This document shows positions 11,556 to 24,500 of a stretch of 64,000 nt of DNA, piece after piece (the first letter of the stretch is position 1; the number at the start of each line of letters is the position of its first letter). Location: contig NC_086378.1 of the NCBI RefSeq assembly GCF_036588685.1, positions 23,351,578-23,415,577 of the forward strand. Reading direction: 5' to 3'. The notes below the pieces were generated by a model. That model was not told the origin of the DNA and made no database searches. It saw only the letters and a list, made by a program, of their open reading frames with translations. The DNA is from Mytilus trossulus. Its lineage: Eukaryota; Mollusca; Bivalvia; Mytilida; Mytilidae. The position numbers and the translations under genes were made by a program.

Positions 11556-14500
11556 ATGTATAGAAGAACTTACTACGAACGGGACCCCTACAGGACGAAC
11601 TACACACGTCGTTCATATGATGATAGCGATATCCGCCCATATAGCAGCTACGGGAACAGGTACCGGAACAGTACATTTAACCCCCTGTATTATGGATATA
11701 GCCGCAGACCTGATTATTCATATCCATGGGAGAGGGACCACGAATTGAGAACAAGACGAGAGGAAAACAGAACAGAAACCCGGGAAGTAACGATAGACGA
11801 GAGGGACGAGGAACTTAGAGAGCCTGGTAATTTAGATTATACTGATGTCTTCAGTGGTTAATAAATATATATAACGCTTCGGGAATTAAGGAATTATAAG
11901 TGTTGTGCATATTTTTTTCTTCATTTCTTATACGCTATTTGCCCACCCTCATTTTAAGACGTGTCATTTTAAGGTGTAGGATAAGTACACTGGAGAAAAG
12001 TCCTTACGACGTCTTTGGACATACAAACAGACAAATTATTGGATTGTTTATGAAACAAATGCTGTAAATGATCTGTCTCAAATTACAAATATATTTTACA
12101 AAAAAGTCGTGTGCTTCAAAAGTTTTTTTTTGTTTTTTTATGTTTATTCAGATACTAACACATTAAAACTGCAAGTTTACAATTATTTTTATAAATCTGC
12201 GAACACGCATTGAATAAGCTGCGACTCTCAATAAAGTCTAGATCTTTTGTACTGTGTATAGGTGTATTGTATCTTTTATGACATGAACTCGTGTTTTCCA
12301 AAGTTGCATATCAAAATTGTTTTTTTCCCCATGCAAAATTGATACGGAATGTAAATGTGAACGTATTCATAGTATTAAAGTCATATTTATTTTGCTATTC
12401 CAGAAAAAGATGAGGAGGTCAACAAGAAATTTCACGTGAACAAGGTTGATTTGAATATCAAAAGTAACACTGAAGATCACCACACAGATAAATACATGTG
12501 CACTAAGAGGAAGAAGGACCCCGACCTTGTAATACGGAGAGGACAATCATTTAAAATGACCATAACTTTTGACAGGCCATATAATAACGAACAAAATGAA
12601 ATATTGTTCACCTTCAAAACAGGTAAAACATTTATATATGCATGATCAAGTATCATTCGCCTCTCTTAATATGTAAACCAACTAATTTTCGCATGTGATT
12701 TATTTACTACAACGCGAATGCAAATTGCCGCGCATATATACCGGTATTACATTATTTACTTATTGTTCAAACCACACCAAGTGAACTTGAAAATTGCAAA
12801 GTGGGTCAAAAAGACCGATACGCGAAACGTGAAATAACATATCTGTGAAAATGATTTAGTCACAGACTGTAATGAAAATATGTTTATTAGAACGTGTGCT
12901 ATCTAAAAAGAATTCTTAGTAGAAAAGGCATTATAAACGTTTATACTGTGAGTTTTCTAGAAAAAGATATCTGTGTTAAACATGTAAATTTGATCTACTG
13001 CGTTGTAAAATAGATGTTGATGACTGCATTGTGTCAATGACAAACAGACATCAACGCAACAGTTTAAAACCTGTAACCGATTGATGCCTTCTTATACAGT
13101 GGAGATCATTTTTAACCTCTCATTAAATCTGTCAGAATCTGCCAGGAAAACTGTTCTAGGACAGTACGTAAAACTGTCAGCCTGACACCTTTCAGACAGT
13201 TCTAGCTTGAACAGTTCTAACCTAGAACTGATGTCTTAATCTCAATAGACAAGTGTTCATATTTAATATTTCATCGACGTAGATCTAATTTTGTCGAGTT
13301 GGTATCATAATATAGTCATTTTATAAGAATCATTAAATCTGTTACCGTAACTGTGGGTTATTCTTGCGAATGTAATATTTCGCCATTTTCATTGAATAAG
13401 GTATACGAAATATTTTGGCGGATCAAAACTTTTCTCAATACATTTGCATAAGCACTCGTAAAGTAGCGGAATTTATTTTGAACTTTTTTCTTCTATCCGC
13501 GAAAATTTACATCCCGCGAAAATAGCCCGTTATACGGGTATTTGCTGTATCAAAACCCGGTGTGTGTACTTGAACAATACTATTTAAACTTTACAATAGT
13601 TTGGCTTATTACTAATCAGAATTACATAATTACAAACGCAAGAGAGTAGGTCCAAATTGTAATTTTGACACATTTTGGCAAATTGTGAGTTTTCATACCA
13701 AATAGTTAGCAATAGCAATGACTCGTTTTATGACTAATTTATGGACATTATGTTCTGTGGTCTGTGCGTCCATTCGTTTGTTCATCCGTCAGTCTGTTCC
13801 GCGTTAGCTAAAAGTTTTTGGCCGAGGTAGTTTTTGATGAATAATAAACTTGAAACAGATTTCCTCCCATTTTCACGGTCCATTAAACATAAGAAGCGAT
13901 AGTGCATGGGGCATCCGTGTACTGCAGACACATTCTTGTTCAAAATATGTACAAACATGTAAAATTAGCAATTTTGTACCAAAATGACTTCTATGTTTAT
14001 AAATATAGCACTGAATAGCATTTTGATTGTTTGTATCTTTAAATTTTGATCCTGTGAGTGAAACAAAAACAAAAGAAGTTGACCATAACATTTTTCAAGT
14101 CTTAAAAACGTTGTGAATATATTTAATAGAGACCTGCAAAGATCAAAATGCAAACTTTTTTTGAAAAACAACACAATTAAACATAATGACAAAATGACAA
14201 ACCATTTCGATTTTTTTTTCTCAATATTATTTGTCAGTTAACGTTGAAACCACCTATATTATATTTGGATAGTTTTTCTGCGCATTTAGGTAAATCATCA
14301 AGACCTTCCAACAAAACACAAGCCCAGATCATCATGAATGAAAACACAAGTAGCAGAAGTAAAGATAAAAAAGAATGGTTCTCCAAATTAGTGGACAAGA
14401 AGGAGAATAGTATTGACGTAGAGGTTACACCACCTTGTAACTGTATCATTGGAGAGTGGAGGTTTACAATACAGACAGAATCTAAACTAAAGGACGACGG

Positions 14501-15504
14501 AGACAAGTTAATACTTATGTATAAACACAATGAAGATGTTATAATTCTTCTGAACCCATGGTGCCCAGGTCAGTTTATGAAAAAGAAATTATCAGTTTTT
14601 TCATTTATTATTTTTTGTCCACATATATTTGCACGTGTACCCTCAATTTTGTTTTAATGTTCTGAAGAAAAATATGAGTTATAAAACTTTTACTGCTAGT
14701 TAACAGATATGATCGTCAATCATTTGAAATTGATTCAAATTATTCCTGTGTAACTTGCTTGATGTGAATCTATTGTTGAACGTTCATAGAAGCCAAAAAA
14801 CATTAACTATTATTGTTTTACTCTATTTGAAGAATTTGGGGTTCATATACAGTTATTTTGACTACCAGGCATGCAAACCACCTTTGGGTCTGTCAAGCAA
14901 TTAGGCCTTCCCTTCCTTATCACACACTTGTTTTTCTCCTGTCAATAATGTCATATATGTATATGTCGCCTTCTTCTTACGTTCAAAACAATTCATCACT
15001 GATTTCGATTTAACAGATGATCAAGTTTTCATGGGAACAGAGCAACTATTGGACGAATACATACTCAATGAGTCTGGTGCCATATGGAGCGGTAATTACC
15101 GACAGATGGGTGTCAAACCATGGAATTTTGGACAGGTAATTATTTAATTTGAGCTGCTGCCCCAATATTGATAACGATGTCGGCAAAAACTCATTTTTCT
15201 GGTCATGATTTCGCTGTATAAATTGAAACTGCGTCTAATTTGTATATTGTTTATATCGTCCTGCATGAATATGCATGACATATTTACCACTGGATGTTAA
15301 GCAACCAACGATCATCGATCAATGTACTATTTTAATAGTTCTATTTAAATATCCTACTTGATACAAGTTTTTGATGCTATGTTTCATAATTCGTGCGTAA
15401 AAAAAGAGGAATTAATAAAAGAATTTTTTATAATTATTATTTTTTATTATATAGATCGAATTAGTCATTTCGTCTATTAATTACAGTCACGTACACTGAT
15501 ATAT

Positions 15505-15535
<31 letters not shown>

Positions 15536-18500
15536 TATGTGTATTTATATATTTTGAATATGTAAGCCAGGGCCTGTCTCATCTTAAGTATATACATCGT
15601 CAATAAAGTGAAAAATATCCATTTCAGTTAAAGTTTAGTTAGTTAATTACTAGTTATACTTTTCAGTTCCGAGATGGTATACTTGACACGTGCTTACATC
15701 TTATCCGGAAGGCCTACAATAACACAGTAGACCCTGCGATGTCAGACCCTGTTAAACTCGCTCGTGCAATAACAAGAATGGTAAGTACTTTATATGTACC
15801 TTGTTATGGTTTACCTCAAGGTATTGTAAGAGTATACTTCGTGTACGCGTTGACATTATATCGATGGGTTAATGCCACAACCAAATAACTGAAAATATAG
15901 CATTTTTCAGACGGCATGTTTTTAAGTTTTATGGGTACTTTAAAAGTTATTACATGTAAATAAATGATTTTGTATTTCAGTTTCAATGTTTGCTAACAAA
16001 TTATCTAATACATAAGAACAAAATAAGTACGACAATTGATTTATTGCTTCAAATTGATTGAGACATAATAAAACATAGTATAACATTGAAAACACGATTG
16101 CCAAAACCAAGTTACGGGTGATACAGTATTGATGCAATCAAATATCCATGTTTAAAAATATGGTATGATAGTACCATAACACGGTAAGTACCATTATGAC
16201 CTTTTGGCTGTTACGTTAAATATGAAAAAAATGCTGGTAGTAGTGCCTTAATCATTTAACAGAAGATAATTGTTTTTGACATATCAAAATTTTTCTTATC
16301 AAACAATAATTTGTATGACAGAATACAATAACAGGCATTATGTTTTTTTGGCATTACAAACAAATTTGTTTATTTTTTACAAAATATGCCATAACCTGTT
16401 ATAAAGAAATACCTTATGTTGGCAATTAAAATTTATCATTATTTTATCTTAAAAATAAAGACCACAACGCAATATCCAATATAAGATAATCAATTAATGA
16501 ATTGAAACAAACATCATTATTGATATATTGATAGAAATATCGTTAAACAATATGTAAATTTGTAAGATATTTTTGTAAGAATTACTGAATTGACTATATT
16601 GATCAGAATTTTTAAAATGTTAAAGCTTGAAGCATATATGCAATCTATCACTCTTGTTCTGAGTCCTGTTCTTCTTCCTCTACATCCGGGTCCGGTAGAT
16701 TATCAGGAACCTCTCCATTGGCAGGAAGATCTTTGTAAAATTTGTGATACTCAGCGGGAATAACCTTGGTTTTGCAAAGGTTAAGAAGATCCTTCTTCTT
16801 TGCCAATGTAATTGGTTGCTTTCCTTTGTATTTTCTTGGCAATTCGTGTCCTTTAATACTTGTTACAGGAACTCCATTTTTGTCAAACTCGATGATCCTC
16901 AATCTTCTGAAGTCTTGGTCAAATGTATGCTTAAATAATATATGTTGAGGTTCCTGTTTGGAATATCGTAGCCATTTGATTTTCAGCCAGTTGACCTTTT
17001 CACCGTTGGCATCCACCTTGCTGTAGGTAAGTGTTGTCTTTTGGAGCTTTTTGAAATCGTAGATATCCTCATGTTGTATAGGTACAACTGAGTACGGATT
17101 AGTCCTCCTCGCCATCCTGACAACTGTTGCCCACTGGCTTGGGATGTAAATCTCAGTTTTTTTCTTCGCAAACTCGATTGCTGAATGCATGCTGTCGCAT
17201 TCCATCTGGGTGTGTCCGCTTTCTAGGAACTTGTGGTCAATTATATCTATGTTTGGAAGATTGATGACAGCATGCATTAAGCCAGTTGCAGTAAACTGAT
17301 TTCTATTTTGCCCTGCACATGCATCTGAGTAGAGAATTACATTCTTGATATTGGCTGTGAGAGACAACAGTTGCAGATATAAACAGGTTGTGATTTCACA
17401 GGCTCCACGTTTACCCTCTACCTCTGACCATAAGTAGCAAGTTGCATTTTTGGTACCTAAGTTATAAACTGACAGATTATAACAATTCAGTTTCCTCATG
17501 TAGTAGATTTGGCTGACTAAGGAACAAGGTGTTTGTAATACAGCCTGTAAGTCAAAAGTTGCTACAAAGGTATCATTAGTTGTTTTAGATTTATCTTTGT
17601 CTTTCTTCTTTTCCTCTCTCGCTCTCATCTTCATCTGTTGGTGCTCATAATACTTCTTCTTTTCGTTTTCTGAAATAGATGCATCTGCAATACCTCTGTC
17701 ATAAGTAACACAAATATTACATTGGTCCTTTTTGGGAACATGAAATGAGAAATTGTACTCTTCGTTGAATGTTTTTCTGTATATTGTTAAACTAACTAAT
17801 TGGTTTTGTGGAGTTGACTCTTTGTAGTAATCAAGATAAAGCTGATACATCCTGGGTACGTTCAACTCTGCTCCTAGATATCTTCTGTTGGAAGACTTCC
17901 TAGTGTAGTGCCCTTCGACAGCAGGAAAAGACTCAATATGACTTCTCACCTTCTGTAAATATTCTGGTTTGGTTTTATTGTGGGGTGTGTGTTTACCTCG
18001 TTTGTCAGCGCCAATAAATACTCCACCTGACTCATTTTGCATGGCATTGTCAATGTAAGCATCACCAACATCTAATGTTTTCTTAAAGTACATTTTGCAA
18101 ACTACTGTCTTCGTACCTCCAATATCAAAGAAATATGATCGATGAATATTTCTTTTTCTCTTTTGTGTGATATCATTGTTTGGGTCGATGTACTTTCTTG
18201 TTTGTTTTTCTTCTACTCTTGATATGATGAAATCCTTTTTCCTTTCGTACGATTCCAGGGACCAAAATAAATCAAATATTTTCTGTCTGTTTTCTTCAGT
18301 AATTTTCTGGCTACATTTGAATTTACACTTGCTGCAATCTACAGATTTAACCACCTTTTGATGTACAGGTTTCCCTCTTTGTGACACATATTCTTTCCCA
18401 GACATTCGCAACTTCTTTCGTATGTTCTTTTTCCATTCATCTGGAGTAGCTTTTCTTTTTCTATAGAGTTTCTTTTTAGGAGGTGTCATAAACGTATGCG

Positions 18501-21500
18501 ATTTTCGTAGAGGAGTTCCTCTTGGCCGCCCAACCTTTTTCCTAGTCTTTGAAGGAGTAATTGGTTGTTGGTCTGTTATATTTTCAATTGCATCATTCTG
18601 TACGTCATTTTGGTCTTTCTCTGCATGTTTGTTGCATGGCTGCTCCTGGCTTGCCTGTGAACTATTCTTGACACATCCATCATAATGAGATGGAATTGAG
18701 TTATCTTCTGATGTTATGTAGGAAAGAAAAATAAAACTTGATTGGTCAGACTCACATAAAGTTGGTGTTATATCTATCACTGGTTTCTGGGAAAGACTTG
18801 TGAAGATTTTGATTGGCTTCCTACTCCAATTAGAAAGAGCAAGTGGCAAAAGGTCAGCTGCTCGATTTGTCCATTTCCCACTACATTTGAGCTCTTCAAC
18901 TTCTGTGCGAAAATCGATCCAAATCATATCTTCTTCAAATGATTCATTTGTTTCGTTATTTGAGAAAAAAACAACATATTCATTAGCGTTGTCTATAATA
19001 TGTCCACATAACATTCCTCTTAATTCATTCTCATCTTTAACATACGGCACGTGCAGCAGCGATGCCCTAAAAAAGCAATTTCCATCTGGAGATACTTCCT
19101 TCCTGACAAGACCATTAGCAGCAAGTAATGAATCCAGTTTTTGTTCACACTGATTTCGTTCTTTTTCAAAATATTCTGACTCCTGTGCACTAACTTCTTT
19201 AATTGACTGTATTATGCTATACTCTTCCATCTGTTTGGTTGACTGACCTTTTGAACTATTAGTTTGGTGCTGGAGACTTGTGTAAGTTTCTTTACAGGAA
19301 AGTGGTGTGTTCTGAACATTACCATTTGTACTTCTGTCTGCATTGATTGTTTTTGCAGTTTTATTTTTTGAAATAACTTGTACAACTTTGGATTTTTTTT
19401 CTGTCTTTCTATTAATCTTGTTTTCTTTAGTGTTTCTTTTTTTCGAAAGTTTTCTCCGTCTTTTATGAAGAGTCAATGTTTCATATTCAGAGTCTGTGTT
19501 TGAAATTCCTTCTGAAGACGGTGCTGATAAGTTAGAATCAGATGAGTTGATATCTGCCTTAGTTACTTTGTATGAATCTTCACTATCTATTATAGACTCA
19601 ATATCCTCATCTTCTACGAAGGTTGTCCTATGTTTCAGTCGAGATAGAGGAATATTATCGTCACTACTTTCTTCATCAATGGATACTATTACCCCTTGTT
19701 GTATATTTTCAGGTGTTGTGTCATTTAATTCTTGTTGTATATCTTCATGTGGTGTATCACCGCTCTCTTGTTCATTCTGTAAGGGCCTTGTGTCATTTAA
19801 TTCTTGTTGTATATCTTCATGTGGTGTATCACCGCTCTCTTGTTCATTCTGTACAGACCTTGTGTCATTTAATTCTTGTTGTATATCTTCATGTGGTGTA
19901 TCACCGCTCTCTTGTTCATTCTGTAAGGGCCTTGTGTCATTTAATTCTTGTTGTATATCTTCATGTGGTGTATCATCGCCCTCTTGTTCATTTTGTACGG
20001 ACCTTGTGTCATTAAATTCTTGTTGTATATCTTCATGTGGTGTATCACCGCTCTCTTGTTCATTCTGTACGGGCCTTGTGTCATTTAATTCTTGTTGTAT
20101 ATCTTCATGTGGTGTATCACCGCTCTCTTGTTCATTCTGTACGGGCCTTGTGTCATTTACTTCTTGTTGTATATCTTCATGTGGTGTATCACCGCTCTCT
20201 TGTTCATTCTGTACGGGCCTTGTGTCATTTAATTCTTGTTGTATATCTTCATGTGGTGTATCACCGCTCTCTTGTTCATTCTGTACGGGTCTTGTGTCAT
20301 TTAATTCTTGTTGTATATCTTCATGTGGTGTATCATCGCCCTCTTGTTCATTCTGTACGGGCCCTGTGTCATTAAATTCTTGTTGTATATCTTCATGTGG
20401 TTTATCACCGCTCTCTTGTTCATTCTGTACGGGCCTTGTGTCATTTAATTCTTGTTGTATATCTTCATGTGGTGTATCACCGCTCACTTGTTCATTCTGT
20501 ACGGGCCTTGTGTCATTTAATTCTTGTTGTATATCTTCATGTGGTGTATCATCGCCCTCTTGTTCATTCTGTACGGGCCTTGTGTCGTTTAATTCTTGTT
20601 GTATATCTTCATGTGGTGTATCACCGCTCTCTTGTTCATTCTGTACGGGCCTTGTGTTATTTAATTCTTGTTGTATATCTTCATGTGGTGTATCATCGCC
20701 CTCTTGTTCATTCTGTACGGGCCTTGTGTCGTTTAATTCTTGTTGTATACCTTCATGTGGTGTATCACTGCTCTCTTGTTCATTCTGTACGGGCCTTGTG
20801 TCATTTAATTCTTGTTGTATATCTTCATGTGGTGTATCATTGCCCTCTTGTTCATTCTGTACGGGCCTTGTGTCATTTAATTCTTGTTGTATATCTTCAT
20901 GTGGTGTATTATCGCCCTCTTGTTCATTCTGTATGGGCCTTGTGTCATTTAATTCTTGTTGTATATCTTCATGTGGTGTATCATCGCCCTCTTGTTCATT
21001 CTGTATGGGCCTTGTGTCATTTAATTCTTGTTGTATATCTTCATGTGGTGTATCATCGCCCTCTTGTTCATTCTGTACGGGCCTAGTGTCATTTAATTCT
21101 TGTTGTATATCTTCATGTGGTGTATCATCGCCCTCTTGTTCATTCTGTACGGGCCTTGTGTCGTTTAATTCTTGTTGTATACCTTCATGTGGTGTATCAC
21201 TGCTCTCTTGTTCATTCTTAACGGGCCTTGTGTCATTTAATTCTTGTTGTATATCTTCATGTGGTGTATCATCGCCCTCTTGTTCATTCTGTACGGGCCT
21301 TGTGTCATTTAATTCTTGTTGTATATCTTCATGTGGTGTGCCAACAACCTCTTGTCCAATATTTTCAGGCGTTGTGTTGACTGGCTGTCGTTGACTATCT
21401 CCTGTCACTGACAGGTTGTTCTCGGTAGTTGTGTTTTCAATTGAATGACTATTTTCTTCTACTGCAATTGCATTCATCCATTCATCATCGGATGACCATT

Positions 21501-24500
21501 CTGTGCATTCCATCCTGTAAAACATGTATTTAAATTATTGTCTATGTTTAGCCTTCGGAAATATTTTCTGTTAATGACATTTGGACGTTATAGTCTTTAA
21601 ATTTTGAAATTTCCTATGCGACAGTTGTTTTTCATTCGTGTAATGAGTTTAAGCTTTTTATTGTGCCGTTTGATAAGGGACATAACGATTTTAATTCTAC
21701 TTTGAATTTGATAGTTTTGTTGTTTTACTATATGATTTCCCCATTTTTAAAGGGTCCTCTGTTTCTCTCATTGTTAAAGTTGTTCCCTGTTAGTTATCTC
21801 TTGTTTTTTGTCCAAGATCGAGATGTCTTTTATAAGCTTGATATTGATACTTCTTGATTGACCATTTATCTTTATGAATCGATAGATAATTTGAAAATTA
21901 GAGCTATTGTAAATACTAATGGAATATAACAAATAAATATATAATACTTAAAAATCTTACCTTGGTGCTATTTTTTTATGATCTCTGTTTTTTTTCTTTA
22001 TTATTTCTGTGACAAAAATCTGAAGAAAAAATAGATAAATAAAACAGTGTGAACTATGAGACACATAAAACATTTAATAATACATAAAAAAAAATAGTTC
22101 AAGCAACATGCAGTTAGACCATGTTTTGTGTATTTATTTGATTCATTTTAACAGAATTAATTATTATCCATATTAAATCTGAATTATAATATCTTTCTCA
22201 GAGTAAAATTAATTATTATTCATCAACGCTAATACTTATTTTGTTATCATAGTATAAAATCAAAAATATTTAGATAAATGTTTTTCATAATATAATTTAC
22301 AATGTCATACATACCTATAACTGCTTTTGGATTGTTTAAAGATGATCATTTTTAACAATAGCAATGTGCATTCCTTCCCTGAGAAAATTAGTATTTACAA
22401 GATGTGTAATAGTGTAAATGAAACAAAAACACGAAATAAGATACTTGGTTTTAACCTCGAATCAACATTATATTTACACAAGTCTTAATGACCCAAAAGA
22501 TTATCAGGATTTATTAGTTTGTTGACCTTTCATCTGCTGATTATATTTAACAGCTGCAACAGGTTATCTTTAGACACAGTGGATGATGCATGCTAAAAAT
22601 AGATTTAAGTATTGTAAACATGACAGCAACAAACAGTTAACCTTATTCACAATGTTGAGGCATAAAGAAATTGTGAAAATAATTTGAAATTTGGTTTTGC
22701 CAAACAATTTATCTCCAGATATTTGATTTAGGTATATTGTTTTAATATATAAAATATTTTACTATAATGACCAAGTAACTTATCTATAAATAGATGATTG
22801 ATGCATCCAACAATTCAATTATTAATAGATAATTGATTGATGTTTTATCAATTAAAAATACTTCTAGTATACCTTTTGCTCTATAATTTGGTGCGATTAA
22901 AGCATTGACTTTAAAACACATTTTTGACCCAAAATCCAGATTTAACAAATTTTATGTTATTTGGTTGTGGCAATAACCCATCGATATGTTATTGGAAATA
23001 AACATAATTTGTAAACTTTAAAAAAAAAAATGGACTTTGTATTTTCCCTATTGGTTCCTTTTTTTCAAAAGTTCATGAATATTCCATGGCACCAGATATG
23101 TCTTGAAAAAAATAATTGATTACCCCTTACATTAAAGTAATATACAACATCGACTTCTGCAATTATATAATAAAAAGAAACCACTCTTGTTCATTTAGAG
23201 AATACCAACGGCTATCAAATACAAGGTATCAATTAACCTTTAACACTGTTAACAGTAATGACTCCGCGACAACCGTTGTCGAGGTTTTTGTCTTGCTATT
23301 AAAACAAACAGGTGGCTTGAATAACATGTTTTGTAAAATGCATAAATCAAATTAAATCAAAATGTATCGTGTTGCAATATATATCTTAATAAATCGATAA
23401 AGCTTTAACATTGATTGGTTACAACTCCGTTTATTGTTCTGAAAGGTGAATGCGCCGGATGATAATGGTGTTCTGGTTGGGAATTGGAGCGGGGATTACA
23501 GTGGTGGAACACCACCTATGAAATGGGTTGGAAGTGTTGCAATATTGGAGGAATATACCAAGAACCAGGGTACACCTGTTCAGTTCGGACAATGTTGGGT
23601 ATTTTCAGGACTGACAACTACAGGTAATAATAAAAATGGAGAGGAATGTAGTTTTAATATAGCTTATTTAAAAAAAGTAAAATAACAAAAAATAAAGATC
23701 TCAAAGGAAAATCCCTAATTAAATGGCCAACCATGGTACATCGAGGTCTGTATTAAAAGCCAAGCCTGTATATTTATTTCGGAGCCTCTAGCTATGGATA
23801 ACAACTGTTATATTTCTGACTCGGTTTAGGCATTGCAATTTTCTTATGTACAATTTAGAAACGCGGGGTGAAATTTTTCATAAAATAGGTAAAGAAAGAT
23901 GTGGTATGAGTGGCAATGAGACAATTCTCAATCCAAGTAACAACTTATAAAAGTAAACCATTAAAGGTCAAGGAACGGCCATCAACACGTTGCCTTCAAG
24001 TTGGTTCACACCGAACAGCAAGCTATAAAGGGCCCCACAAATACTAGTGTAAAACCATTCAAACGGGAAAACTAACTGTATAATCTATAATATAAAAACG
24101 AGAAACGAGAAACACTCAAGTTATATTAACAGACGACAACCACTGAACATCGGATTCATACTAATGTTGAATTTTTCTTTCTTGTGTAAGTTAATTTATT
24201 CATTCAAATGAACATGATAACTTTTGTATGATTTACATGTAGTTTTCATAATCTTTTTGATCGTACTAAATATAGGCATGAAATTATAGCAACTGCACAC
24301 ATGTATATATTCAACGACCAACACTCAATCATAATAAAATGGAAGGATTTAATCAAATAAAAACAATAAAATATAGAATGTACATTTTGATATTTTAGTA
24401 TGCAGAGCCATAGGACTGCCAGCTCGTAGTGTAACAAATTTTGCGTCAGCCCACGATACAGACGGATCAACATGTATCGATAAAGCATTCGTAAGGAAAG

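Larger units (their letters stand above)
15858..22987 (-). mobile_element. 7.1-kb DNA transposon with 32-bp TIRs and an OTU + DDE-like ORF
   Basis: The left end (15858-15889) begins ATATCGATGGGTTAATGCC. The right end (22956-22987) is its inverted copy, with one mismatch in 32. Between them lies a single long ORF on the minus strand. The outermost ATAT is itself palindromic, so the target duplication cannot be fixed: a 4-bp ATAT duplication with ends at CGATGGG, or a TA duplication with ends at TCGATGGG, both fit. It fills most of TG1 intron 5 (15781-23445), antisense to the host gene. The near-identical TIRs and intact ORF suggest a recent insertion. A 4-bp duplication would recall Sola-type transposons, from memory; the superfamily is not established. 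Confidence 0.75.

Noticed and set aside
11515-11748. 77-codon ORF overlapping TG1 exon 1
   Set aside because: Alternative frame of TG1 exon 1; the exon frame is the one continued by splicing to the transglutaminase N domain.
19623-21086. Three further plus-strand ORFs (130, 112 and 229 codons) with VVYLHVVYH repeats
   Set aside because: Another frame of the same 72-bp array; each is bounded by the array and has no non-repeat sequence.
19496-21394. A 632-codon plus-strand ORF rich in Ser and Cys
   Set aside because: It is the antisense of the 72-bp coding minisatellite; the unit length keeps several frames open. The minus frame has domains on either side, so this one is a shadow.
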